Program-made: the position numbers and the translations under genes
Shown here: positions 44,886 to 52,454 of the stretch, piece by piece
How the letters are laid out: the number at the start of each line of letters is the position of its first letter
Position numbering within the stretch: the first letter of the stretch is position 1
Assembly: GCF_000577275.2 (NCBI RefSeq)
Contig: NZ_HG916852.1
Span: 3,041,001 to 3,105,000 of the forward strand
Source of the DNA: Rhizobium favelukesii
Lineage (GTDB): Bacteria > Pseudomonadota > Alphaproteobacteria > Rhizobiales > Rhizobiaceae
Reading direction: 5' to 3'
DNA: 64,000 nucleotides
Notes under the pieces: generated by a model
Told to the model about the DNA's origin: nothing
What the model saw: only the letters and a program-made list of their open reading frames with translations
Database searches by the model: none

Positions 44886-45204
44886 TCAAACCGAAAGCAG
44901 ATTGCCATGCGGGTCATGGATATAGCATTCTTCCATACCCCAAGGCCGTCGCTCGAGCGGGGTCAGAGGCACTTATTCGGCATGCAGCGCGGCAATTCGA
45001 CCGCCACGCAGTAGACGGCCGTCGCCTCGCATAGCGCTCGCTCGCGCGCCAGCTGCAACTCCATCTCGTCGCGACGCAGGATCAGACAGTCTGGAGACTG
45101 GTGGATGATCCGGTCGAAGCCAAGATCGTCACGATAAAAGGCCAGCGTCTCGGCGATGGCAGCACCGGCAGGACTTCGACACGATCCGGGTCCTGCTCGG
45201 CCAT
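44886..45204 (-). pseudogene. VOC/glyoxalase-family gene, frameshifted
   Basis: The minus strand opens with an ATG placed directly after the TGA of the haem-oxygenase-like gene and reads MAEQDPDRVEVLPVL. After a frameshift it continues AETLAFYRDDLGFDRIIHQS, then PDCLILRRDEMELQL, the N-terminal beta-alpha-beta unit of a VOC (glyoxalase/bleomycin-resistance) protein. A second break leads to GMEECYIHDPHGNLLSV, the usual C-terminal metal-binding block. The contiguous protein would be about 110 residues. It was the last gene of the DUF2325 operon and is now broken. Confidence 0.75.
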
Positions 45205-45519
45205 TCAGATGCCGGCCACGACGTTGAAGCCTTCGAAAACCGGCGGCCCCTTGTACATTGCCATGCGCTCACCGGCACTGCGGTGTGCGGCGCGAAAGTT
45301 TTCGGACTTCGTCCAGTTCACGAAGTCCTCCTCGCTCTGCCAGAGGGTGTGCGAGGAAAACAGCGTGTAATCCTCCTGCGTATTCGTCCTGCCCCGCAGC
45401 AGGCGGAACTCGACGAAGCCTGGAACCTGCGAGAGGCTGGAATCGCGATTGCGCCAGACATCCTCGAAGGATGCCTCCGATCCGATCGCAGCCTTGAAGC
45501 GGTTCATCGCAATATACAT
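45205..45519 (-). CDS. IsdG/HmuQ-type haem-degrading monooxygenase candidate
   Basis: A 104-residue antibiotic-biosynthesis-monooxygenase (dimeric ferredoxin-like) protein. It begins MYIAMNRFKAAIGSEASFED and contains VPGFVEFRLLRG, YTLFSSHTLWQSEEDFVNW and SENFRAAHRSAGERM. Asn6, Trp69 and His79 can be placed on the Asn-Trp-His catalytic triad of IsdG-type haem oxygenases (Trp-to-His spacing of 10 is the same). Rhizobial and Brucella relatives (HmuQ/HmuD/BhuQ) open haem to release iron. Location in an operon with an iron box beside hmuPSTUV and tonB supports this role. Confidence 0.8.
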   Translation of the reverse strand: MYIAMNRFKAAIGSEASFEDVWRNRDSSLSQVPGFVEFRLLRGRTNTQEDYTLFSSHTLWQSEEDFVNWTKSENFRAAHRSAGERMAMYKGPPVFEGFNVVAGI

Positions 45520-45529
45520 GGCAGGATCC

Positions 45530-45799
45530 TTACCCTTTGCCTTTCACGCCAGCGCGCTCAGGCGCGAAGGCCACAACATTATTGCCGTTTGCAGCCTCCA
45601 AACCAAGCGGCTTTTCCGGCTGCTGCCCGGGCGTCCGTGCCTCCAAGAGCGGAAACTCCGATACGTTGGGATAGTCTGTCCGCCGCTCAACATTGCGCAG
45701 CAGCAGATCGTAAAGCTCCGGCATAAGGCCGTCACCTCTTTGAGCGGCAAGCTTGTGCAGGCCGATCATCATGACCCCGTCAGGGCGTTCTCCATTCAT
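45530..45799 (-). CDS. Unknown 89-residue protein coupled to DUF2325
   Basis: An 89-residue protein starting MNGERPDGVMMIGLHKLAAQ, whose ATG overlaps the stop of the DUF2325 gene by four bases. The middle (GDGLMPELYDLLLRNVERRT) looks helical and the C terminus (ANGNNVVAFAPERAGVKGKG) is flexible and basic. The family was not recognised. The haem-oxygenase-like gene follows after 10 bases, so the three genes form one translational unit. A partner or regulator role in haem iron release is a guess from position only. Confidence 0.65.
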   Translation of the reverse strand: MNGERPDGVMMIGLHKLAAQRGDGLMPELYDLLLRNVERRTDYPNVSEFPLLEARTPGQQPEKPLGLEAANGNNVVAFAPERAGVKGKG

Positions 45800-46203
45800 C
45801 GGGAATTGTCTCGTTCGTTCATTGTCTGCAGCGCGCGTTCCAGACTGGACTTGCTGCCGTTTCGAAGCGGAATGAAAGCCTTGCCGAATTTCTTGCAGCC
45901 CGTCTTCACGCGCAGGCAGGCATCGTGGCTGATACAGTCGATCGGGCAAAAGACGCAGTCGACCGAGGGAAGCACGGTATCGATGCGGGAGACGGCCTCG
46001 CGCAAACCACCGTCGTGGTGGATCAGCTCTGCCCCAAAGTTGCTTGCGATCTGGCGAAGATGCGCCACCTGGCAGTCCCGTCCGCCGACATACAGGAAAC
46101 TGCGTCCATCAAGTTTGGACCGCCCGGACGCTTCCTGAACCGTCTCGATATTCGCATTGACGCGGATCTCGCGGTTGGAACCCTTCTTCGTCTTTCGAGC
46201 CAT
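45796..46203 (-). CDS. Cysteine-rich DUF2325 protein
   Basis: A 135-residue protein. The DUF2325 domain covers about residues 35 to 125: SFLYVGGRDCQVAHLRQIAS, HHDGGLREAVSRID and then a cysteine cluster Cys83-x2-Cys86-x3-Cys90-x5-Cys96-x6-Cys103 (VDCVFCPIDCISHDACLRVK), with His62, His63 and His93 nearby. This could bind a metal, an Fe-S cluster or haem, or act in redox chemistry; the family has no established function. The N-terminal 30 residues are basic. A TGA-N9-TCA iron box lies 91 bases upstream, and the gene leads the operon with the 89-residue protein and the haem-oxygenase candidate. Confidence 0.85.
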   Translation of the reverse strand: MARKTKKGSNREIRVNANIETVQEASGRSKLDGRSFLYVGGRDCQVAHLRQIASNFGAELIHHDGGLREAVSRIDTVLPSVDCVFCPIDCISHDACLRVKTGCKKFGKAFIPLRNGSKSSLERALQTMNERDNSR

Positions 46204-46293
46204 TGCCCACCCGTTCGCTCGTTGATCGTCACACGAACCCTGCGTGTGCGAGCGGACCTTATTAAACTTGATTTTTAGAGTAAAGTATAAAGT

Positions 46294-46308
46294 TGATTAT
46301 TACAGTCA
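46294..46308. promoter_or_regulatory. RirA-type iron box (IRO) before the DUF2325 operon
   Basis: TGATTATTACAGTCA fits TGA-N9-TCA exactly, the consensus described for the rhizobial iron regulator RirA. It lies in an AT-rich stretch (46261-46315) between the DUF2325 start and the tonB stop, where a leftward promoter is expected. Repression under iron sufficiency is inferred. Confidence 0.65.
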
Positions 46309-46315
46309 TATTTTA

Positions 46316-47593
46316 TCAGCGCCCCCCAACCTGAAACGGGAGAGTAAACGACCAAGCCGGTTTTCCCGCGGGCAGCGGCTGAAACGGTGCGGCGCGGTGG
46401 ACGGCATCGACAGTCACTTGATCCAGCTGCGGGTTTCCCGAGCTTCGCGCGACTCTAACGCTGCTCAAGGCGCCTGAGGAAACGATTGTCAGGCTAAGCG
46501 AGACGCTCGCTGGCTCGCGCTTTAGCGCGGAGGGAACCCTAAGCGCACGGAGAACGCGGGACCGCACTTTGCCGGGATAGTTGGCGACAACCGCACTACC
46601 TGCACCGCCGCTGTTGCCAGCGCCGCGCGAGTTCTGGCTCGACGTTGCCGTTTCCGTTCCGTCCACCAATCCCTTCTTGGAGTCCTGCTTGTTTTCACCG
46701 CCCGACCCCGCAGATGGTTTTGCCTTCTTCGGCGGCTCCTTCTTCTCGACCGGCTTTTTGACAGGCTTTTGCGCCTTCGGCTTGGGTTCAAGCGTCGGCT
46801 TATCCGGTTGCGGAGCGACCGCCGCTGTTTCCATCGGCTGGACCGGCTTAACCTCCTGCGGTGCGGCCTGGGCAACGGGAGGCGTCTCGGCAGGAACCTC
46901 CGGCGGCACTTCGGTCGCCATCGGCTGCACCACGGATGTCTCGGCAGGCGATAGCGAGGTCAGGACTTCGGATTGCGCGGCAACGACGTTTTCCGGGGAA
47001 ACGCGCGTGACCTCTTGCGCCGGCGCAACAGCCACCGGTTCTTTGGGCTCTGTCTCCGTCGGCATCATCGCAGTCGGCTGCACAGTCTGCGTCTGAACGG
47101 TCTCGGCCACGATCTCCTCAGGCGGTGGCTCTTCAGCTTTTTCGCCTGCGGCCGCCTGGTCCGCCTCTGAATCGCCAAGGATAATAACACTCACCACCTC
47201 GCCGGCCTCTTCAACCGGATCGTGTGGTGTGACCACGAACCCGACGACCAGGATCGCGATGACAGCCACATGGCAAGCAAGAGAGCTGAGACAAGCCATC
47301 ACCGCATGACGCTGATGTGGTCTTGCGCTCTCATCCTTTTCGACGCTGGCATCCATCGATGGCGCGGCAGTGACGGTGTTGCTCGCACTCTGCGGATCCT
47401 GCGGGAAGGATTCAATCAATGCCAGGCGGGCGTAGTGGATGGAGACCTCGGCGGCCGGCTGGCGCGGCACGTTACGAAGATCCGACAATTCATGCCCGGG
47501 ATGCATGCCGGGATTGTTGTCGTTCATTCCGCTGTCGGCGACCGGCTCCTCAACGAGAATGACTCTCGATTTGGATTTTGCTGAAACTGCCAT
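46316..47593 (-). CDS. tonB: TonB energy transducer
   Basis: A 425-residue TonB protein. A long N-terminal cytoplasmic extension (about 95 residues) precedes the membrane anchor ACLSSLACHVAVIAILVVGF at about 100-120 (with the conserved His in the helix). An acidic and proline/lysine-rich periplasmic spacer follows (for example KPKAQKPVKKPVEKKEPPKK), and the C-terminal TonB domain at about 335-425 contains YPGKVRSRVLRALRVP, SSGNPQLDQVTVDAVHRAAP and FQPLPAGKPAWSFTLPFQVG. It powers outer-membrane haem/siderophore receptors. No exbB or exbD is in the window. It follows an exported-protein gene on the same strand after 59 bases, with a weak terminator-like hairpin between. Confidence 0.93.
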   Translation of the reverse strand: MAVSAKSKSRVILVEEPVADSGMNDNNPGMHPGHELSDLRNVPRQPAAEVSIHYARLALIESFPQDPQSASNTVTAAPSMDASVEKDESARPHQRHAVMACLSSLACHVAVIAILVVGFVVTPHDPVEEAGEVVSVIILGDSEADQAAAGEKAEEPPPEEIVAETVQTQTVQPTAMMPTETEPKEPVAVAPAQEVTRVSPENVVAAQSEVLTSLSPAETSVVQPMATEVPPEVPAETPPVAQAAPQEVKPVQPMETAAVAPQPDKPTLEPKPKAQKPVKKPVEKKEPPKKAKPSAGSGGENKQDSKKGLVDGTETATSSQNSRGAGNSGGAGSAVVANYPGKVRSRVLRALRVPSALKREPASVSLSLTIVSSGALSSVRVARSSGNPQLDQVTVDAVHRAAPFQPLPAGKPAWSFTLPFQVGGR

Positions 47594-47626
47594 TTGTGCC
47601 TGCCTCGGCCCGTTGAAACAGAAAGC

Positions 47627-47646
47627 CGCCGGCTGTCATGCCGGCG
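47627..47646 (-). terminator. Hairpin between the exported protein gene and tonB
   Basis: CGCCGGC (47627-47633) pairs with GCCGGCG (47640-47646) around a 6-base loop. Read leftward it is followed by GCTTTCTGTTT, a weak U-rich tract. It could attenuate transcription from the exported protein gene into tonB. Confidence 0.5.
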
Positions 47647-47652
47647 AACCAC

Positions 47653-48090
47653 TCAACCCTCGAAAGGAATGGAAACCTGTGAACGGGTGACAAGACCCTT
47701 CATGCACTCTCCCGTGGCCGGGCCGTCGCAAACCGGCGCATCGTTGATCAACAGGCGCGTCACGCTCTCGCATGTGACGTTCGGCATGTCGAACTGGCGC
47801 ACGCGCTTCTTGCCTTGCGGCAGATCGCGGAAGTCCAACACGGTCACCCGGTCGACCGCATTCCTGTCGTTGAAGAAAGCAAGCTCGAAGGAGATCTTGT
47901 TGATCGGCGCGGCGAGATTGTTGAGCGCAACGAAGGTCATCGTGCAGCCCTTCTGCGAGGGCGCGAGGCCGTTCAGCTCGACCTCGAGGGCTTTGGCCGG
48001 CGACGCCGCTGCAGCATCCTGAGCAAGAACCTGTGACGCACTCGCAACCACGATCAGACCGCTCGTCAAAAGCGCTGCAATCTTGCTCAC
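47653..48090 (-). CDS. Exported protein of the iron region, unknown function
   Basis: A 145-residue protein from GTG 48090, chosen because the ideal ribosome-binding site GGAGGAA ends six bases upstream; a 6-residue longer version is possible. The signal peptide is SKIAALLTSGLIVVASASQV, ending VLAQD. The mature domain (LEVELNGLAPSQKGCTMTFV, ISFELAFFNDRNAVDRVTVL, FDMPNVTCESVTRLLINDAP) is a small beta sandwich with four Cys that may form disulphides. It is divergent from hmuP and upstream of tonB. Rhizobial proteins of this kind are conserved beside tonB, but I know no established role; a periplasmic haem or receptor accessory role is conceivable. Confidence 0.75.
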   Translation of the reverse strand: MSKIAALLTSGLIVVASASQVLAQDAAAASPAKALEVELNGLAPSQKGCTMTFVALNNLAAPINKISFELAFFNDRNAVDRVTVLDFRDLPQGKKRVRQFDMPNVTCESVTRLLINDAPVCDGPATGECMKGLVTRSQVSIPFEG

Positions 48091-48159
48091 TGCTATTTCC
48101 TCCATCATCAGACTCTAAACTTGAGTTGCAAACTCCGCTATTGCGTCATTAAAAAATGA

Positions 48160-48174
48160 TGACTATGAGAGTCA
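48160..48174. promoter_or_regulatory. RirA-type iron box (IRO) at the hmuP divergent promoter
   Basis: TGACTATGAGAGTCA fits TGA-N9-TCA exactly. It lies between hmuP (rightward) and the exported protein gene (leftward), 63 bases before the hmuP start. A near match, TGAGTTGCAAACTCC, occurs at 48122-48136, closer to the leftward gene, and may be a second weaker box. Iron-dependent repression is inferred. Confidence 0.65.
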
Positions 48175-48236
48175 AGATAATTATGGATTTTCCCGGCGTT
48201 GGGCGCCGCGGATCGAGCGGACATAACCGACCGACA

Positions 48237-48419
48237 ATGATGGTTGAGAAGCCAGATACCTTTCGTCACGCGTCGCTGCAGCGCGAACCAACGGCAGAAA
48301 TGCGCGTTTTGGAAAGTGCAGACATTTTTCGCGGAGCGACCGAGATCATGATCCGTCACGATGGCGTGGTCTACCGCATGAAAATCACCCGTCAGGGCAA
48401 ACTCATTCTCAATAAGTAG
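48237..48419 (+). CDS. hmuP: Hemin uptake protein HmuP (HemP family)
   Basis: About 60 residues from ATG 48237 (MMVEKPDTFRHASLQREPTA); an upstream in-frame ATG at 48156 overlaps the iron box and is unlikely. The HemP domain is complete: RVLESADIFRGATEIMIRHD followed by GVVYRMKITRQGKLILNK. HmuP acts as a small regulator needed for haem-receptor expression in rhizobia (established for HmuP relatives in Bradyrhizobium and Sinorhizobium). It is followed 9 bases later by hmuS. Confidence 0.9.
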   Translation: MMVEKPDTFRHASLQREPTAEMRVLESADIFRGATEIMIRHDGVVYRMKITRQGKLILNK

Positions 48420-48428
48420 GGCTAGGAC

Positions 48429-49481
48429 ATGACTGAGACCACGAAACCGGCTCCCGCCGACATTCGCGCATTTCGCGCAGAAAATCCGAAGATGCGTGAG
48501 CGCGATATCGCGGCTCAGCTTCAGATTTCCGAAGCCGCGCTCGTCGCGGCCGAGGTTGGCATCAGCGCAACCCGCATCGATGGCAGCGCTTTGAAGCTTC
48601 TGCAGCGGGTCGCTGAACTCGGCGAGGTCATGGCCCTTTCTCGCAACGAAAGCGCCGTTCACGAGAAGATCGGCGTTTACGAAAACATCACCGCCGGACC
48701 GCACGCCTCGATCGTCCTTGGGGAAAACATCGACTTGCGCATTTTCCCCAATCGCTGGGCGCACGGCTTTGCTGTTTCCAAGAGAGACGGCGAACAGGAG
48801 CGTCTCAGCCTGCAATACTTCGACAAGGCTGGAAACGCAGTTCACAAGGTCCATCTTCGCCCGAACTCGAATGTCGAGGCTTATCACGCCATCGTCCGGG
48901 ATCTGACGCTTGAGGATCAGTCGCAGGAATTCGTCGCCGATCCGACACCCTCGTCGATAAACGAGAGCGGCGAGGTCACGCGTGACGAGCTACGCCAGCA
49001 CTGGAGCAAGCTCACCGACACGCATGAGTTCTTTGGGATGCTGCGCAAGCTGAAGATCGGTCGCCAGGTCGCCGTCCGCACTGTCGGCGACGACTATGCC
49101 TGGCAGCTCGACAACACGGCGACGGCAGAGATGATGCACGCTTCGGTCAAGGCAGGCCTGCCTGTCATGTGCTTCGTGGCCAACAACGGAATCGTCCAGA
49201 TCCATTCCGGCCCGATCGTCAACGTGCAGCCGATGGGTCCGTGGATCAACGTTCTCGATCCGACCTTCCACTTGCACCTTCGTCAGGATCACATTGCCGA
49301 GACCTGGGCCGTGCGCAAGCCGACGAAGGACGGCCATGTGACCTCGCTCGAGGCATACAATGCCGATGGCGAAATGATCATCCAGTTCTTCGGCAAGCGG
49401 AAGGAAGGCACCGAGGAGCGCGACGACTGGCGCTCCATCATGGAAACCCTGCCGCGCACAGGAACAAGCGTCGCGGCGTGA
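48429..49481 (+). CDS. hmuS: Haem-handling cytoplasmic protein HmuS
   Basis: A 350-residue HmuS/HemS/ChuX-type protein made of two similar halves (about 30 to 175 and 200 to 345). Visible blocks are ELGEVMALSRNESAVHEKIG, NIDLRIFPNRWAHGFAVSKR, YAWQLDNTATAEMMHASVKA, VCFVANNGIVQIHSGPIVNV and the haem-pocket region LDPTFHLHLRQDHIAETWAV, where axial His residues are expected. It accepts haem delivered by HmuTUV. The ribosome-binding site is AGGA, 3 bases before the ATG. Second gene of hmuPSTUV. Confidence 0.95.
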   Translation: MTETTKPAPADIRAFRAENPKMRERDIAAQLQISEAALVAAEVGISATRIDGSALKLLQRVAELGEVMALSRNESAVHEKIGVYENITAGPHASIVLGENIDLRIFPNRWAHGFAVSKRDGEQERLSLQYFDKAGNAVHKVHLRPNSNVEAYHAIVRDLTLEDQSQEFVADPTPSSINESGEVTRDELRQHWSKLTDTHEFFGMLRKLKIGRQVAVRTVGDDYAWQLDNTATAEMMHASVKAGLPVMCFVANNGIVQIHSGPIVNVQPMGPWINVLDPTFHLHLRQDHIAETWAVRKPTKDGHVTSLEAYNADGEMIIQFFGKRKEGTEERDDWRSIMETLPRTGTSVAA

Positions 49482-49494
49482 GAAGGGGTTGAAG

Positions 49495-50385
49495 ATGCGT
49501 AAGGAACCGCGCCACAAGCGGCTTTGGGCACTGGCGTTTTCGGCGGCGGCGATCGTGCTGTCGCTGGCTCCCGTCTCGGATTCCCTGGCGGCCGAGAAAC
49601 TGGATACGACGCGCCTCGTATCGGTCGGCGGCGACGTCACCGAGATCGTCTACGCGCTGGGTGAGCAGGATCGGTTGATCGCCCGCGACACGACGAGCAT
49701 GTATCCCGAAGCGGCGATGAAGCTGCCCGACGTCGGCTACATGCGCGCCCTGTCGCCGGAAGGCATCCTTGCGATGAACCCGACGGCCATCATCGCCATC
49801 GAAGGATCCGGACCTCCGGAAGCACTGAATGTTCTAAAGAGCGCCAGCGTTCCGTTCGAGACCGTCCCGAATGCCTATACGCGTGAGGGCATCCTCGCGA
49901 AGATCGACCGCGTCGGCGAACTTCTTGGGCAGCCGGACAAGGCAAAGGCATTGGAAGAAAGGGTCGGCGCAGACCTCGACGCGGCGATTTCCGACGCCAA
50001 GAAGCGGCCCGAAAGCGAGCGCAAGCGTGTCCTCTTTATCCTCAGCATGCAGGGCGGCAAGATCATGGCATCCGGTACCGGCACTGCCGCCGACGGCATC
50101 ATCAAGCTTTCGGGCTCCGTCAATGCCGTGGGCAACGTCCCCGGCTACAAGCCGCTGACCGACGAAGCGATCGTGGAAGCAAAGCCCGACGTCATTTTGA
50201 TGATGAACCGCGGCGATGGTTCGGGTACTGGCAATGAAGACCTTCTCAAGCAGCCCGCACTGGCCCTGACACCGGCGGCGCAGAACAAGGCGATCGTCCG
50301 TATGGACGGCCTGCACCTGCTTGGTTTCGGCCCCCGCACTGCAGGCGCCGTCCGTGAGTTGAACGCGGCGATCTACGGGAACTGA
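49495..50385 (+). CDS. hmuT: Periplasmic haem-binding protein HmuT
   Basis: A 296-residue substrate-binding protein of the haem/B12 type. Signal peptide residues about 1 to 32 (WALAFSAAAIVLSLAPVSDS, then LAAEK). The two lobes joined by a long helix show RLVSVGGDVTEIVYALGEQD, ARDTTSMYPEAAMKLPDVGY with the conserved Tyr haem ligand region, ALSPEGILAMNPTAIIAIEG and DGLHLLGFGPRTAGAVREL. ATG 49495 is preferred to an earlier TTG because GGGGTTG is spaced correctly. It is 13 bases after hmuS and 2 bases before hmuU. Confidence 0.95.
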   Translation: MRKEPRHKRLWALAFSAAAIVLSLAPVSDSLAAEKLDTTRLVSVGGDVTEIVYALGEQDRLIARDTTSMYPEAAMKLPDVGYMRALSPEGILAMNPTAIIAIEGSGPPEALNVLKSASVPFETVPNAYTREGILAKIDRVGELLGQPDKAKALEERVGADLDAAISDAKKRPESERKRVLFILSMQGGKIMASGTGTAADGIIKLSGSVNAVGNVPGYKPLTDEAIVEAKPDVILMMNRGDGSGTGNEDLLKQPALALTPAAQNKAIVRMDGLHLLGFGPRTAGAVRELNAAIYGN

Positions 50386-50387
50386 CG

Positions 50388-51500
50388 ATGGCTCTTCAGG
50401 ACGCCATGGGACAGAAGCGTGCGATGTTTTCGCTGACAGGTCTGCGGGAGCGTCACAGGACGGGCGATCGCAGCCGCCTCGCCCTGCTGGCGATCGTTCT
50501 GCTTGCGGTCGGCTCCGTCCTGTCCCTGTTGTTTTCGGTGACAACGGGCGCTTCCAACGCCTCGTTCCTCGACGTCATTGCCAAGGTGGCCGGTTCAGAT
50601 GATGCGCTGAACGCACGCGATCGGATCATCATCTTTGATATCCGCATGCCCCGCGCGATCCTGGGTTTCCTGGTCGGTGGATCGCTTGCCGTCTCGGGCG
50701 CCATCATGCAGGGCCTGTTCCGCAATCCGCTTGCCGATCCTGGACTTGTCGGCGTGTCCTCAGGGGCCAGTCTCGGCGCAGTGGTGATCATCGTGCTCGC
50801 CAGCACCTTTGCCGCACCGCTCTACACGCTGCTCGGCATCTACGCACTGCCGATCGCAGCCTTCTGCGGCGGCCTCGCCAGCACGTGGCTGCTCTACCGG
50901 ATCGCAACTGGGTACGGCCAGACCTCGGTTGCCACGATGCTGCTTGCCGGCATCGCGCTCGGCTCGCTTGCCGGTGCGCTCACCGGGCTTTTGATCTACA
51001 TGGCCAATGATCAGCAACTGCGAGACCTCACTTTCTGGGGGATGGGATCACTTGCTGGAGCGACATGGGCAAAGATTGCCGCCGCAGCGCCAATCATTCT
51101 TCTCTCCTTTGCCGCCATACCGTTCATGGCCCGGGGCCTGAACGCCATCACGCTCGGCGAAGCGACGGCTTTTCACATGGGCGTCCCCGTCCAGCGGCTG
51201 AAGAATATCGCCATCGTCAGCGTTGCCGCTGCAACTGGTGCTTCGGTCGCGGTGAGTGGGGGCATCGGTTTCGTCGGCATTGTGGTTCCGCATGTGCTGC
51301 GAATGTCGATCGGCCCCGATCACCGCTTCCTGCTGCCAGCCTCCGCCCTTCTCGGCGGCTCGTTGCTGATTTTCGCCGATGTCCTTGCGAGGACGATCGT
51401 CGCGCCGGCCGAACTGCCGATCGGCATCATTACGGCGGCCGTCGGCGGCCCGTTCTTCCTGTGGATTCTGTTGCGGCATCGCGCACGCCTTGCCCTTTGA
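50388..51500 (+). CDS. hmuU: Haem ABC transporter permease HmuU
   Basis: A 370-residue FecCD-family inner-membrane permease with about nine or ten helices. Family signatures are present: FDIRMPRAILGFLVGGSLAV, SGAIMQGLFRNPLADPGLVG, VSSGASLGAVVIIVLAS, LRDLTFWGMGSLAGATWAKI, and near the end SGGIGFVGIVVPHVLRMSIG followed by DHRFLLPASALLGGSLLIFA, where the coupling helix contacts HmuV. The gene begins 3 bases after the hmuT stop. Confidence 0.95.
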   Translation: MALQDAMGQKRAMFSLTGLRERHRTGDRSRLALLAIVLLAVGSVLSLLFSVTTGASNASFLDVIAKVAGSDDALNARDRIIIFDIRMPRAILGFLVGGSLAVSGAIMQGLFRNPLADPGLVGVSSGASLGAVVIIVLASTFAAPLYTLLGIYALPIAAFCGGLASTWLLYRIATGYGQTSVATMLLAGIALGSLAGALTGLLIYMANDQQLRDLTFWGMGSLAGATWAKIAAAAPIILLSFAAIPFMARGLNAITLGEATAFHMGVPVQRLKNIAIVSVAAATGASVAVSGGIGFVGIVVPHVLRMSIGPDHRFLLPASALLGGSLLIFADVLARTIVAPAELPIGIITAAVGGPFFLWILLRHRARLAL

Positions 51501-51510
51501 GTATCGAGCA

Positions 51511-52302
51511 ATGATCGAAGTATCCGGCGTTTCCGTACGCCTTTCCGGCAAGACCATCGTTCGTCAGGTCGGCTTTACCGCACGGGCTGGTCAGCTGACG
51601 GCGATTGCCGGTCCGAACGGTTCAGGCAAGACGACCACGATGAAGGCCGTCTCGGGCGAACTCCCCTACGCGGGCACCATTCGCCTCAATGGGCAGGATG
51701 TGAGCGCGCTGCAGCCATGGCAGCTGGCGACGATGCGTGGCGTGCTGCCGCAGGCAAGCACCATCTCCTTCCCGTTCATGGTGCGCGAAGTGGTCCGGAT
51801 GGGCTTGACCACTGGCGTCAATCGTAACCCTGATAAAGTAGAACAGATTGCCGCCAATGCACTGACGGCTGTCGACCTCGAGGGCTTCGAAGGACGCTTC
51901 TATCAGGAGCTTTCGGGCGGTGAGCAGCAGCGCGTACAGCTCGCCCGCGTTCTGTGCCAGATCGCCGAGCCGGTCATCGACGGAAAGCCGTGCTGGCTCC
52001 TGCTCGACGAGCCGGTATCGAGCCTCGACATCAGCCATCAGTTGACCATCATGACATTGGCGCGCAAATTCTGCGAAGCTGGCGGCGGCGTCATCGCAGT
52101 CATGCACGACCTCAACCTGACTGCGCTCTTCGCCGACGAGATGATCCTCATGAAATCAGGGCAGGTGGCTGCGGCTGGTGGCGTCCGCGACGTGCTGACG
52201 GATGAGACCATGGAAACCGTCTTTGGCTGTGCCCTGCGGATCAACCAGGTTCCAGCGGACGGCACACCCTTCGTCCTTGCCCACAGTGCAGTTCAGACCT
52301 GA
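51511..52302 (+). CDS. hmuV: Haem ABC transporter ATPase HmuV
   Basis: A 263-residue nucleotide-binding subunit. Walker A is AGPNGSGKTTTMKA at about 32-45, the signature ELSGGEQQRVQLARVL at about 135-150, and Walker B CWLLLDEPVSSLDISH with the switch His in AVMHDLNL. ATG 51511 was chosen because the longer upstream frame lies inside hmuU in another frame. It ends hmuPSTUV; an EcfG-type promoter for the next gene begins 17 bases after the stop. Confidence 0.95.
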   Translation: MIEVSGVSVRLSGKTIVRQVGFTARAGQLTAIAGPNGSGKTTTMKAVSGELPYAGTIRLNGQDVSALQPWQLATMRGVLPQASTISFPFMVREVVRMGLTTGVNRNPDKVEQIAANALTAVDLEGFEGRFYQELSGGEQQRVQLARVLCQIAEPVIDGKPCWLLLDEPVSSLDISHQLTIMTLARKFCEAGGGVIAVMHDLNLTALFADEMILMKSGQVAAAGGVRDVLTDETMETVFGCALRINQVPADGTPFVLAHSAVQT

Positions 52303-52318
52303 TACAATCCAGCGTAGC

Positions 52319-52343
52319 GGAACTTTTGAGAAGCGGCCGCGTT
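52319..52343 (+). promoter_or_regulatory. EcfG-type promoter before the DUF883-like operon
   Basis: GGAAC (52319-52323), 16 bases, CGTT (52340-52343): a perfect match to the GGAAC-N16/17-CGTT promoter of alphaproteobacterial general stress sigma factors. It lies 112 bases before the following gene's start. Confidence 0.7.
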
Positions 52344-52454
52344 AAGCAATTGATGATGTGGGTCATTGCCGGGCGACAATCTTCATGCAACCTTCGGCGG
52401 CGGCCCTGTGTTGAACCAGGCCGCGTAGAGCGCGCCTTACCGATGGAGAAAATC

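Noticed and set aside
46316..48090. exbB/exbD partners for tonB
   Set aside because: No ExbB- or ExbD-like sequence is found on either side; they must be encoded elsewhere.
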